Shown here: positions 1-8,221 of the stretch, one piece after another
How the letters are laid out: each line of letters begins with the position of its first letter
Numbering within the stretch: the stretch's first letter is position 1
Origin: Flavobacteriales bacterium
Lineage (GTDB): Bacteria; Bacteroidota; Bacteroidia; NS11-12g; UBA955
Reading direction: 5' to 3'
Assembly: GCA_947463125.1 (NCBI GenBank)
Contig: CANHQZ010000007.1
Coordinates: forward strand, 1-64,000
Length of the DNA: 64,000 nt
Position numbers and translations under genes: made by a program
The notes under the pieces: generated by a model
What the model saw: the letters and a program-made list of their open reading frames with translations, nothing else
The model's database searches: none
What the model was told of the DNA's origin: nothing

Positions 1-444
1 AGTTTCTGAATAAGCCCGCCCGGATTCCAGATTTTCGTAGCACTTATCACTTGTAACAATAACAATTGCTTTTACAGAAGGCTGCTTCCTGCATGCTTCA
101 AGTATGTTTACAGTGCCCATAACATTCGTCTGATAAGTTTCTATCGGATTCTGATATGAATGACGGACCAATGATTGTGCAGCAAGGTGAAATATAATTT
201 CCGGTTGATGCTCATCAAGATATATCCTGAACTTTTGCAGGTCATTGATATCGCCCTCAACCGCGTTTATTCCTAGATTTAATAGATTAAAATGCATAGG
301 TGAACTTTCAGGATATAATGAATACCCGAAGACGTTGGCATTCAATCTAGTTAGAAAATAACTTAGCCAGCTACCCTTGAACCCAAAAGAGCCAGTAATA
401 AGCACTTTCCTGCCTTGATACGCACCTTCCAAAATATTTATCAT
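1..444 (-). CDS. rfbG: CDP-glucose 4,6-dehydratase, 3' end cut by window
   Basis: First 148 codons of a short-chain dehydrogenase-type sugar nucleotide dehydratase; the rest lies beyond base 1. The cofactor loop GSFGFKGSWL (residues 18-27), FHLAAQSLVRHSY (85-97) and VTSDKCYEN (130-138) are the hallmark blocks of CDP-glucose 4,6-dehydratases. The family converts CDP-glucose to CDP-4-keto-6-deoxyglucose in the cytoplasm, the branch point to 3,6-dideoxyhexoses. The ATG overlaps the TGA of rfbF by four bases (ATGA), which supports this start and translational coupling. Base composition is AT-rich, like rfbF. Downstream genes that would define the final CDP-sugar are not visible. Confidence 0.93.
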   Translation of the reverse strand, partial: MINILEGAYQGRKVLITGSFGFKGSWLSYFLTRLNANVFGYSLYPESSPMHFNLLNLGINAVEGDINDLQKFRIYLDEHQPEIIFHLAAQSLVRHSYQNPIETYQTNVMGTVNILEACRKQPSVKAIVIVTSDKCYENLESGRAYSET

Positions 445-1220
445 TCCCAAAGTTTCCACTTTGATTGATCTGACTCCCACAGTTTCTCGAGTTCAATTTT
501 ATCCCGCAAAGCATCCATACATTTCCAAAAACCATTGTGTTTATATGCCTGTAATTCGCCGTCTCTGGTCAATTTTTCCAAAGGCTCATCTTCCCACATC
601 ATTTCACTCATTTCTCCCTTCAGATATTGAAAAACATGTGGTTTGAGAACAAAGAATCCACCATTAATCCATTTACTGTCGTCTTTAGTTTTCTCCTTGA
701 AAGCGCCGACAGCGCCAAATTCATTTAACTCAATCCCACCAAATCTAGCATCCATCCTCACTGCTGTAACAGTTGCTATCTTGCCGTGGGCTTGATGAAA
801 CCTCACCAAATTATTTAAATCAATATCTGCAACACCGTCACCATAAGTAAGCATAAAATCTTCATTACCTACATGCTTTTCCACTAACTTAAGTCTTCCA
901 GCGGTTTTAGTATTAAGTCCAGTATCAACCAATGTAACTTTAAAAGCCTCGGTCTTACTTCCGAGTACTTGCATTGAATTATTTGCTACATCAATGGTTA
1001 CATCCGAATTGTGTAGAAAATAATTCATAAAATACTCCTTAATGACATATCCTTTGTAACCTAAGCAAATGACAAAATCATTAAATCCAAAGTGACTATA
1101 GATTTTCATGATATGCCAAAGAATGGGTCTACCACCTATCTCAACCATTGGCTTTGGTCTAAAATCAGTTTCTTCAGAAATCCTAGTGCCTAAGCCACCA
1201 GCTAATATTACAACTTTCAT
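441..1220 (-). CDS. rfbF: Glucose-1-phosphate cytidylyltransferase
   Basis: Makes CDP-glucose from CTP and glucose-1-phosphate, the substrate of the following rfbG. The 259-residue protein opens with MKVVILAGGLGTRISEET, the nucleotidyltransferase signature with the RfbF-specific RISEET stretch, and has the metal-site block LTYGDGVADID at 124-134; length is usual for the family. An upstream in-frame ATG at 1281-1283 would add 21 residues before the conserved beta strand and run into wzt, so I start at 1220. It lies 8 bases after wzt and overlaps rfbG by 4 bases. AT-rich compared with the wzm/wecE part of the operon. Confidence 0.95.
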   Translation of the reverse strand: MKVVILAGGLGTRISEETDFRPKPMVEIGGRPILWHIMKIYSHFGFNDFVICLGYKGYVIKEYFMNYFLHNSDVTIDVANNSMQVLGSKTEAFKVTLVDTGLNTKTAGRLKLVEKHVGNEDFMLTYGDGVADIDLNNLVRFHQAHGKIATVTAVRMDARFGGIELNEFGAVGAFKEKTKDDSKWINGGFFVLKPHVFQYLKGEMSEMMWEDEPLEKLTRDGELQAYKHNGFWKCMDALRDKIELEKLWESDQSKWKLWE

Positions 1221-1228
1221 GTTTTGTT

Positions 1229-2530
1229 TTATCCTAAGTATTTTGTTTCCCACAACATTTTGGGCCGAATTTGTCCAATCCAAGATCCTGTGTATTCTTT
1301 TCTCATCGCACCAGTATCAACCATGGTAAATTCAACCGCTTCCTCAATAATAGCCATATTGCTAGAATCTTCAGGAACCAGATAAGCATTAATTTTGTAT
1401 GAATTATCATTTAAGAAATTACCAGGGATTGTTGCTTTGGTTACATAAACGCCCTTTTTCAATTTTTTCCCATAAAAATTGTCTTTATTTAAGGTAGCTG
1501 ATGGCCCATTAAATGTCGCTAATATGCAATTACCAAGATTATCAAGCAAATGAAAACTTGCTGAAATAGCCACATCATCATGTTTTACTGTAAATTCCAT
1601 TTCAATCTCTATATCTTCCGATAAATTGTAGTTATCAAAACACATCCCGTTAGAAAGCACCCTGATTGAGTTAACAAAAGCATATGGGCACTCTACTTTG
1701 TATTTTATGTTTTCTTGGTAAACTTCAGAAGATTTTTTGGTCCCTGTATTTATATAATCTGAAATTATTTGACTAGCAGAACCAATTTTATTTACTTTTC
1801 CAGTTTCCATATAAATAACTTCATTGCACAAAGTTGCTACCGCTCCCATATTATGGCTCACAAACAACACTGTCCTGCCTTCTCCCTTGCTCACTTCACC
1901 CATTTTACCCAGGCATTTTTTTTGAAATTCCGCATCGCCCACAGCCAGTACCTCATCAATAATCAGGATCTCGCTTTCCAGGTGGGCTGCCACACCAAAT
2001 GCCAGCCTCACATACATGCCGCTGCTGTAGCGCTTCACCGGCGTATCCAGGTATCTTTCCACCCCGGCAAAATCCACAATTTCATCCAGCTTGCGCGTAA
2101 TCTCATGTTTGCGCATGCCCAAAATGGCGCCATTCAGGTATATGTTTTCCCGGCCCGTAAGCTCCGGGTGAAAACCGGTGCCCACCTCCAGCAAGGAGGC
2201 AATGCGGCCCTTTACCTTTACACTGCCCGTGGTGGGTGCCGTGGTTTTCGACAGAATTTTCAGTAAGGTACTCTTACCCGCTCCGTTGCGGCCAATGATG
2301 CCCAATACATCTCCCTGCTGCACCTCAAAATTGATGTCTTTCAATGCCCATACGTAGTCCGAATCTGCTTTTTGAGACCGGTCATTGGTGCTTCCTATCT
2401 TCAGCAATGGATCTTCCTTGCCCTGCATGCGATACCACCAGCGGGTGAGGTCATCGCGCATGGTTCCGCTGCCCACATTGCCCAAACGGTATTGTTTGGA
2501 AACATTTTCTACTTTAATTACTGTTGCCAT
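1229..2530 (-). CDS. wzt: Polysaccharide ABC transporter ATPase with C-terminal recognition domain (Wzt-like)
   Basis: ATP-binding subunit of an O-antigen/teichoic-acid type ABC exporter; it pairs with the permease just upstream in the operon. Walker A GRNGAGKST is at residues 80-88, the signature region YSSGM at 168-172, Walker B ILIIDEVLAVGD at 188-199 and the H-loop SHN at 225-227. From about residue 265 to 433 there is an extra beta-rich domain of the kind that in E. coli O8/O9a Wzt binds the modified chain end. Base composition shifts sharply near base 1830 (about residue 233): the ATPase part is around 50-60% GC by line counts, the tail about 25-35%. This suggests the tail was exchanged together with rfbF/rfbG. 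Confidence 0.93.
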   Translation of the reverse strand: MATVIKVENVSKQYRLGNVGSGTMRDDLTRWWYRMQGKEDPLLKIGSTNDRSQKADSDYVWALKDINFEVQQGDVLGIIGRNGAGKSTLLKILSKTTAPTTGSVKVKGRIASLLEVGTGFHPELTGRENIYLNGAILGMRKHEITRKLDEIVDFAGVERYLDTPVKRYSSGMYVRLAFGVAAHLESEILIIDEVLAVGDAEFQKKCLGKMGEVSKGEGRTVLFVSHNMGAVATLCNEVIYMETGKVNKIGSASQIISDYINTGTKKSSEVYQENIKYKVECPYAFVNSIRVLSNGMCFDNYNLSEDIEIEMEFTVKHDDVAISASFHLLDNLGNCILATFNGPSATLNKDNFYGKKLKKGVYVTKATIPGNFLNDNSYKINAYLVPEDSSNMAIIEEAVEFTMVDTGAMRKEYTGSWIGQIRPKMLWETKYLG

Positions 2531-2537
2531 ACTTTAA

Positions 2538-3401
2538 TTACACGGTATCCATGAACGTGCGCTCTACTTTGTTAAAAATAACAATACCACCCAAAAGGCT
2601 CATTACCATAAAGACCGTGCTATAACCCAAACCCCACCAGCTAAAAGAACCACCACCCGTAAAAGCAAATCGGAAGGCCTCAATAATATGCGCTATGGGG
2701 TTCAACTCAGCCACCAAACGGTAGGTTTCCGGGAGTGCCGAAGTAGGATAAATAATCGGGGTGGCATACATCAATATGCTTATAGCAAAAGGCATGAAAA
2801 AACTCAAATCACGGTATTTGGTGGTGTAGGACGAAATGATGATGCCGGTGCCCAGGGAAATACCCGCCATTAGTAATAAAAGCAGCGGTGTTGCAGCTAT
2901 GTATAAGTTTGGAGTAATGGAGCCATCATACCAGTACCAGGCCCAAAACGCCAGAAATACCAGAAACTGAACACCCAGTTTTACCAGATTTGAAAGAATC
3001 AGTGAAATGGGAGCCACCAGCCGCGGAAAATACACCTTGCCAAACAAATGGGCATTGGAAGTAAAAGTGGTGGATGCACCGCTCAGACAATTGCTGAAAT
3101 AGTTCCAGAGGGTGGTTCCGGCCAGGTAGAAAAGTGGGGCTGGAATATTATCGGTAGGAATCTTGGCAACCGTTCCAAACACAAAGGTGTAAATAAAAAC
3201 GGTCATCAGAGGACCCAGAAAGAACCAGATGGGGCCCAGAATGGTTTGTTTGTATACCGAAACCACATCCCTGCGGATAAAAATCTGTATCAGATCGCGG
3301 TATTCCCATACTTCCTTAAGTTTTAAGTCAAACCAGCGGCCTTTGGGCTCAATAATTTCGGTCCACTGTTCTATATCGGCTGTATTCGTTGCTTTATGCA
3401 T
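2538..3401 (-). CDS. wzm: Polysaccharide ABC transporter permease (Wzm-like, ABC-2 family)
   Basis: Inner-membrane channel subunit for export of the lipid-linked polysaccharide. The 287-residue protein has a soluble N-terminus containing the amphipathic stretch LKEVWEYRDLIQIFIRRD typical of Wzm/TagG, then about six hydrophobic spans. It carries the ABC-2 blocks QTILGPIWFFLGPL and YATPIIYPTSALP, and LNPIAHIIEAFR near the end. Seven bases separate it from wzt, so the two are co-expressed. Its presence without a Wzy polymerase or Wzx flippase in the visible part argues for the ABC-dependent assembly route. Confidence 0.94.
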   Translation of the reverse strand: MHKATNTADIEQWTEIIEPKGRWFDLKLKEVWEYRDLIQIFIRRDVVSVYKQTILGPIWFFLGPLMTVFIYTFVFGTVAKIPTDNIPAPLFYLAGTTLWNYFSNCLSGASTTFTSNAHLFGKVYFPRLVAPISLILSNLVKLGVQFLVFLAFWAWYWYDGSITPNLYIAATPLLLLLMAGISLGTGIIISSYTTKYRDLSFFMPFAISILMYATPIIYPTSALPETYRLVAELNPIAHIIEAFRFAFTGGGSFSWWGLGYSTVFMVMSLLGGIVIFNKVERTFMDTV

Positions 3402-3444
3402 GTACTAAATATTCATCAAATGATTGTCTGTGCAGCCCATTTTC

Positions 3445-4596
3445 CTATGCATGGTTTAGCGCAGAAATCAGTCTGGAAGAAATGTGCTTGATTTCTTCGT
3501 CGGTAAGGTCAAAATAAAAAGGCAGCCTCAACAGGCAATCGCTGTATTTATCAGAACAGGGGAGCACGCGCCCATCATGCTTTTTTTTATAATAAGGACT
3601 ACTGTGCAAACTCAAATAATGGAAAACAGTATCGATATTTTCGCTCTTGAGCTGCTCTGTAACACGGGTTCTTTGATCCACATTATCAAAAACCAGGTAA
3701 TACATGTGCGCATTATTGGTAGCATGTGCAGGTACCAATGGTGTCTTTATACCGAAGGCATCCACATAACCATTTAGGTGTCGGTGGTATTCATTCCAGA
3801 TATGCAGCCTGCGCGCCTGAATAAGGTCCATTTTCTCGAGCTGAGCCCAGAGGAAGGCCGCTATAATCTCAGAGGGCAGAAAAGAACTTCCAATATCCAC
3901 CCAGTTATATTTGTCTATTTCTCCCCTGTAAAACGCGGTTCTGTTTGTTCCCTTTTCCCAGATAATTTCCGCCTTACTGATAAAGGAAGGATCATTTACA
4001 ACCAGCAGACCGCCTTCTCCTGAGATGATGTTTTTGGTTTCATGAAAGGAAAAGGCCGCCAGATGGCCGATGGAGCCAAGGGGGCGTTTTGTGCCATCGC
4101 GATCCATATAAAAACTGTCGATGGCCTGTGCCGCGTCTTCCACCACAAACAGGTTGTGGCGCGCTGCCACATCCATGATCGTATCCATGTCGCAGGCCAC
4201 ACCGGCATAGTGCACTGCCACAATCGCTTTTGTTCTTGGGGTTACCAGCGCCTCAAGGGCATCTTCATCCATCCCCGGATGATCTTTTCTGCTGTCAGCA
4301 AACACCACTTTTGCCCCCCTGAGTACAAACGCATTGGCCGTACTTACAAAAGTGTAAGAAGGCACAATAACTTCATCGCCCGCTTGAATATCGAGTAGGA
4401 TGGCAGCCATTTCAAGGGCGTCCGTACAGCTCGTGGTGAGCAGGCAGAATGGAAAAGAATATTGGGAACGAAAAAAATCATGACACTTTTGGGTGTATTT
4501 TCCGTTCCCTGACAATTTCCTGGATGCCACCGCATCCGCGATGTACTCGTATTCTTTACCCGAGACGTAGGGTTTATTGAAGGCAAGCCTGCTCAT
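3445..4596 (-). CDS. wecE: dTDP-4-amino-4,6-dideoxygalactose transaminase-like (WecE/RffA)
   Basis: PLP-dependent sugar aminotransferase of the DegT/DnrJ/EryC1 fold, 383 residues. The WecE-type blocks FCLLTTSCTDALEMAA (50-65), VPSYTFVSTANAF (78-90), VVEDAAQAIDS (151-161) and FHETKNIISGEGG, with the likely PLP lysine at K188, are all present. WecE enzymes convert dTDP-4-keto-6-deoxyglucose to dTDP-Fuc4N; an RfbB that makes this precursor is encoded at 49043-50086. Neighbouring acyl-modification candidates suggest that the 4-amino group is later acylated, which is inference. The gene sits 13 bases after the amidohydrolase gene. Confidence 0.88.
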   Translation of the reverse strand: MSRLAFNKPYVSGKEYEYIADAVASRKLSGNGKYTQKCHDFFRSQYSFPFCLLTTSCTDALEMAAILLDIQAGDEVIVPSYTFVSTANAFVLRGAKVVFADSRKDHPGMDEDALEALVTPRTKAIVAVHYAGVACDMDTIMDVAARHNLFVVEDAAQAIDSFYMDRDGTKRPLGSIGHLAAFSFHETKNIISGEGGLLVVNDPSFISKAEIIWEKGTNRTAFYRGEIDKYNWVDIGSSFLPSEIIAAFLWAQLEKMDLIQARRLHIWNEYHRHLNGYVDAFGIKTPLVPAHATNNAHMYYLVFDNVDQRTRVTEQLKSENIDTVFHYLSLHSSPYYKKKHDGRVLPCSDKYSDCLLRLPFYFDLTDEEIKHISSRLISALNHA

Positions 4597-4609
4597 GTAC
4601 GCGATGATG

Positions 4610-5392
4610 TTAACTCAAACCCAAAAATCGCTCAATATTCCTGTGCGCCACATTCAGCATCTTGTCATGGTCAATGCCTGTTTCAGCACAAAGGGTTTCA
4701 AACCTCTGCCGCAAATGTTCGTGGGTATATTCAGGGTGATCTGTTCCAATACAAATCCTGCGGTCAAAACTGCTTAATAAAAACCGGATGTCATCGTCTA
4801 CAGAGCTTCCCTGATACTTCATGAATGTCATGGACAGATCCAGCAATAAATTCTCATTGAATCTTACCAGTTCGGCATATTTAAGAACCTGAACATCTCC
4901 TCCATGCATTAGTATTACCTTGGTTTTTCCGGCACTTTTCAAAAATCTTACCAAATAATATAACGGATCATTTACAGGGTATTTGTTCATTGAGCAGTGC
5001 GCATAGGTGCAGTAAAGAACTACCAGCCCATTTTCACCACAGGCATGCATGACTTGGCTGACAATATTATCTTCATAATCCAGGTTGCTGATGCGTGGGT
5101 GTATTTTAATCCCTGCATATCCGAGTGATTTTATCTTTTGGATTTCACCCATGTAATCAGGATGGTTAATATCAAAACCTGCAATGGGAACCAACTCCGG
5201 ATATTGCTGACATTTTTCCATAAATGTTTCATGGGTATACTCCTCTGTGCCGGGCAATCCCACCGCCATGGCTCCACGGTAACCATTCGCTTTCAGATCG
5301 GAAACCAATTTTTCAAAACCGGCATCCAAAGACCGGCCATACCAACCACCGGATACGGTGGGATGAGAGAGAGAATCGAATATAGGTATCAT
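4610..5392 (-). CDS. Amidohydrolase-superfamily (TIM-barrel) protein
   Basis: 260-residue protein resembling amidohydrolase-2 type metal hydrolases. Visible candidate metal ligands are the N-terminal FDSLSHPT, the barrel strands GIKIHPR and VILMHGG, and the C-terminal IGTDHPEYTHEH with an aspartate after the last strand. The usual N-terminal HxH pair is reduced to a single histidine, so metal content is uncertain. Substrate is unknown. The position between the propeller protein and wecE, with 13-base gaps on both sides, ties it to the polysaccharide pathway; it might remove an acyl or carbamoyl group from a sugar intermediate, but nothing in the sequence shows this. Confidence 0.7.
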   Translation of the reverse strand: MIPIFDSLSHPTVSGGWYGRSLDAGFEKLVSDLKANGYRGAMAVGLPGTEEYTHETFMEKCQQYPELVPIAGFDINHPDYMGEIQKIKSLGYAGIKIHPRISNLDYEDNIVSQVMHACGENGLVVLYCTYAHCSMNKYPVNDPLYYLVRFLKSAGKTKVILMHGGDVQVLKYAELVRFNENLLLDLSMTFMKYQGSSVDDDIRFLLSSFDRRICIGTDHPEYTHEHLRQRFETLCAETGIDHDKMLNVAHRNIERFLGLS

Positions 5393-5405
5393 ATAGGTAA
5401 TAATA

Positions 5406-6332
5406 TCATTTCAGTGGTAGTCTGGCCAGGCCTATTCCTTCCTTGCCGTATTGATTGCCGCAATATATCATATAGAGATATCCGCCGTATTCCACCACAT
5501 GGGGATAGCTCATTGCTTCAGAATCCCAGCCGGAATCAGACACATTGATGCCCACCAGGTCATCTCTTCTTGTCCAGCTTATTCCGTCTTCACTTACCGC
5601 GTAACCAATTCGATATTGCGCACCGCGATAGGTATACCACATATGATAGATTCCACCGCGCTTTATAACACAAGGCTTGCAAATGGCATATTCTGTTTCG
5701 TTTTCAATATTGATGCAGATTTTACCCGTGCGATTCCAGTCAATACCGTCATCGCTTTCTGCATAACGAATAACATAGTAATGCAAATGTTCGTTGCCTT
5801 CACCCCATTTTAGAAAACTTGTATACCACATTTTCCAGCGGTTGTCATCTTCCATTACAAAGACAGAACCAATTGAAAAAGGCTCTTCATTGGTGCGTTC
5901 GAGAACAGGAACACGGGAATACCTTTCAAAAGTACCCGTTTCATCATTTTTAATAGCCAATCCGGGAAAATTCAAAAAAGGGGTTAGCACCGATGGCATC
6001 CATCCAACATAGTACATAAAATCCCGGCCCTTGTTGCGCGTAATCACGGGATATGATACGCCGTTTTCGTCAAAACAACCAAGCTCTCCTAAGTCGAGCA
6101 GTGGCTCGGGCTCAATATCAAAAACAGGCTGGGCGGCCTCCAGGTTGATGCGGGCGCGGCCAATTCTGGAACGATTTTGATCGTCTCTTCCTGTCAGGTA
6201 AATATCAAACACGGGACCATTCCCATTATTGGCAAGGAAAGAAGGGCCGGTCCATGTCTTCATCCACCAGATATTTTCGCTGGCCATGGCAATACGGCCT
6301 AATTTTTCCCACTTGCTGTGATTATTCAACAT
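5406..6332 (-). CDS. Five-bladed beta-propeller, glycosidase-like protein
   Basis: 308 residues with repeating blade motifs: TGPSFLANNGNGPVFDIYLT, WKMWYTSF, YAESDDGIDWNRTG, YHMWYTYRG, YAVSEDGISWTRRDD and YLYMIYCGNQYG. This pattern is that of GH43/GH117/GH130-type propellers, where blades bring acidic residues to a central pocket. There is no signal peptide, so it would act in the cytoplasm, which is unusual for a polysaccharide-degrading enzyme. It may work on a nucleotide sugar or lipid-linked intermediate (inference). The chosen ATG overlaps the end of the GT2 gene by 11 bases; a second ATG 15 codons later, before ENIWWMKTW, is also possible. Confidence 0.68.
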   Translation of the reverse strand: MLNNHSKWEKLGRIAMASENIWWMKTWTGPSFLANNGNGPVFDIYLTGRDDQNRSRIGRARINLEAAQPVFDIEPEPLLDLGELGCFDENGVSYPVITRNKGRDFMYYVGWMPSVLTPFLNFPGLAIKNDETGTFERYSRVPVLERTNEEPFSIGSVFVMEDDNRWKMWYTSFLKWGEGNEHLHYYVIRYAESDDGIDWNRTGKICINIENETEYAICKPCVIKRGGIYHMWYTYRGAQYRIGYAVSEDGISWTRRDDLVGINVSDSGWDSEAMSYPHVVEYGGYLYMIYCGNQYGKEGIGLARLPLK

Positions 6333-7254
6333 TGACAGTTTCAGAAATTAAATACCTCGGTCTATTCTTGGTTTGGTCAAAAATATTGGAAATATATATG
6401 GAACAAATACCGATAGCTGTGAGTATCAACCCGCTGAAAAACATAATAACAACCATCAAACTTGACCATCCTTCCAAAGCGCCTATTCTAAAGTATTTAT
6501 AGACGATAAAAAGGATACCCAGAAAGGCCAGTAGAGAGGTAACCAATCCAAGGTAAAACGTAATAAAAAGTAGTTTATTGGAATTGGTGGTTGCCACATT
6601 GACTGCGTGTCTTATCAGCTTCGTAAATGAGTATGAGCTTTTGCCTGAATAACGGTTTTTGTGTTCAATATCCAAGACAGCATAATCATATCCGGCCCAG
6701 CGCAATGCCCATAAGTAAGCCTTATTGTAATCATTGTACTTATTATATCCATCAATTGCCTTTCTGCTTAATATGGTATAATTACCTATGTTAGGATCCA
6801 TATCAAAATTGCTAATTACCTTCAAAAAACGATAGTATGCTTTGGACATGACATTTTTCAAAGGGTGGTGCTCTCTGGTTATCGTTCTGGTATATACAAT
6901 ATCAAAGCCTTGTTTGATGATGCGGTAAAGCTCCGGAATATAGACTGGGTCATGTTGCAAATCACAGTCCATAAGAATCAGATAATCACCCTGAGCCATT
7001 TCCATAGCTGCTGATATGGCGTTATGCTGACCGAAATTTCTGCTCAGCCTGACTCCTTTAACCCGATTGTCAAGGCTCGCGGCAAGGCAAATTTCTTTCC
7101 ATGAATTATCAGGACTTCTGTCCTCTATTAGCAGTATTTCAAAATCTGACGTAACCTTTTCAGTGTGCTCAACAATTCTGTTGACCAGTTCCTGAACAAT
7201 TCCTTCGCCATTATATACCGGAGAAACTATAGATATGTGGGGTTTCTTAGTCAT
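6322..7254 (-). CDS. Family 2 glycosyltransferase, polyprenyl-phosphate type (GtrB/ArnC/DPM1-like)
   Basis: Inverting GT-A enzyme that most likely transfers a sugar from a nucleotide donor to undecaprenyl phosphate. ISIVSPVYNGEG opens the fold, LSRNFGQHNAISAAM (70-84) and the metal-binding MDCDLQHDP (95-103) are typical of the DPM1/GtrB group, and two C-terminal membrane spans (about 229-256 and 265-290) anchor it. A polyprenyl-phosphate sugar would suit the GT-C type membrane protein at 11354-12904 as acceptor enzyme. AT-rich, with single lines near 32% GC. Its start overlaps the upstream gene by four bases. Confidence 0.9.
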   Translation of the reverse strand: MTKKPHISIVSPVYNGEGIVQELVNRIVEHTEKVTSDFEILLIEDRSPDNSWKEICLAASLDNRVKGVRLSRNFGQHNAISAAMEMAQGDYLILMDCDLQHDPVYIPELYRIIKQGFDIVYTRTITREHHPLKNVMSKAYYRFLKVISNFDMDPNIGNYTILSRKAIDGYNKYNDYNKAYLWALRWAGYDYAVLDIEHKNRYSGKSSYSFTKLIRHAVNVATTNSNKLLFITFYLGLVTSLLAFLGILFIVYKYFRIGALEGWSSLMVVIMFFSGLILTAIGICSIYISNIFDQTKNRPRYLISETVNVE

Positions 7255-8219
7255 GAAGGTTCATTATTCCGGCCTATCAGCCTGGTAATAAATTCGATAT
7301 TGCTGCGGTCAGACTCACCGGGGACCATCACATTGCCCTGTCCATCGGCAACGCCTATGATATAGGAAGGCCGGCTGATGTCATCAACAATGATGGCGCC
7401 TTTCTGCCCCATGTAGCCACCGGCCACGATCTCAACGCCATTGAGCACAGTGCGACCCATGATATTTCGTATCAGATAATCCGTTTCAAGAATACCCAGA
7501 ACAGTACTTGAGATGCCGGCCCTGATATCCACCCGGTAAACCCCGGCGCCTTTCTGCATGATTTCCGAGATAAAGTTCCGACTGAAATTTCCAATGCCTA
7601 CATCAAATATGAAGGTATGTCCGGTTACCACAGCTATTTTTTCATCTGCTAGGGAAAGGGTCTTTATAGATGCGCCAATGATACAATCGGGGAATTCATT
7701 AGCTGCATACATGCTGACCTCCCCGGTACCCTGCGCCGCGGTATTCACCAGCGCATTTGCATGCAGCAACTTCTGAAGCATCAGCTCTTTCAGAGAACCC
7801 TCACCTGATAAAAGTACTTTTTTCCCTTTCAAACCCTTTACTACCTGCTGTATGAGCTGCATGGCTGAATCAGCCCAGGTATTGTAATCACTGTAGAAGA
7901 ACAACCTTGATTTCCTGACACCCTCCCTGGCCATGTTGATCAGCTCTTCTGAATTCTGACATTTGAGGTCATCGTCAAACAATACGATATCCACTGCACC
8001 ATCTGCCAGTTGAATAACCTGTTCCAGAACCTGAACTTCTCCAAGTTCAATGAAGGCAAGGATATTAGACACACTCTCCCTTACCGCAGGTATCAGTGTT
8101 GCAGTGTCGGTTTCAAGCGGAAACTGCTGTATAACAAGCACAGAACTCTTATTAGTCCGGCTTACGAGATCCCTCACATCAGAAAGTCTGTCAGATAATC
8201 TTTGAATTATTTCATTCAC
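7251..8219 (-). CDS. Unrecognised protein with Rossmann-like segment
   Basis: 322 residues I cannot place in a named family. Residues 132-160 (GKKVLLSGEGSLKEL, LLHANALVNT) look like the first beta-alpha-beta of a Rossmann fold. IIGASIKTLSL (180-190) and FIFDVGIGNF (203-212) then resemble the strand-loop pattern seen in shikimate- or amino-acid-dehydrogenase nucleotide domains. The N-terminal 120 residues form a separate alpha/beta part with VDIVLFDDDL. No signal peptide or membrane span. It starts 2 bases after the aldolase gene ends and overlaps the GT2 start by 4 bases, so it probably works with the aldolase, perhaps reducing or dehydrating its product. That role is inference. Confidence 0.65.
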   Translation of the reverse strand: MNEIIQRLSDRLSDVRDLVSRTNKSSVLVIQQFPLETDTATLIPAVRESVSNILAFIELGEVQVLEQVIQLADGAVDIVLFDDDLKCQNSEELINMAREGVRKSRLFFYSDYNTWADSAMQLIQQVVKGLKGKKVLLSGEGSLKELMLQKLLHANALVNTAAQGTGEVSMYAANEFPDCIIGASIKTLSLADEKIAVVTGHTFIFDVGIGNFSRNFISEIMQKGAGVYRVDIRAGISSTVLGILETDYLIRNIMGRTVLNGVEIVAGGYMGQKGAIIVDDISRPSYIIGVADGQGNVMVPGESDRSNIEFITRLIGRNNEPS

Positions 8220-8221
8220 TT

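Noticed and set aside
1221-1283. 21-codon N-terminal extension of rfbF
   Set aside because: It overlaps wzt and precedes the universally N-terminal beta strand of nucleotidyltransferases.
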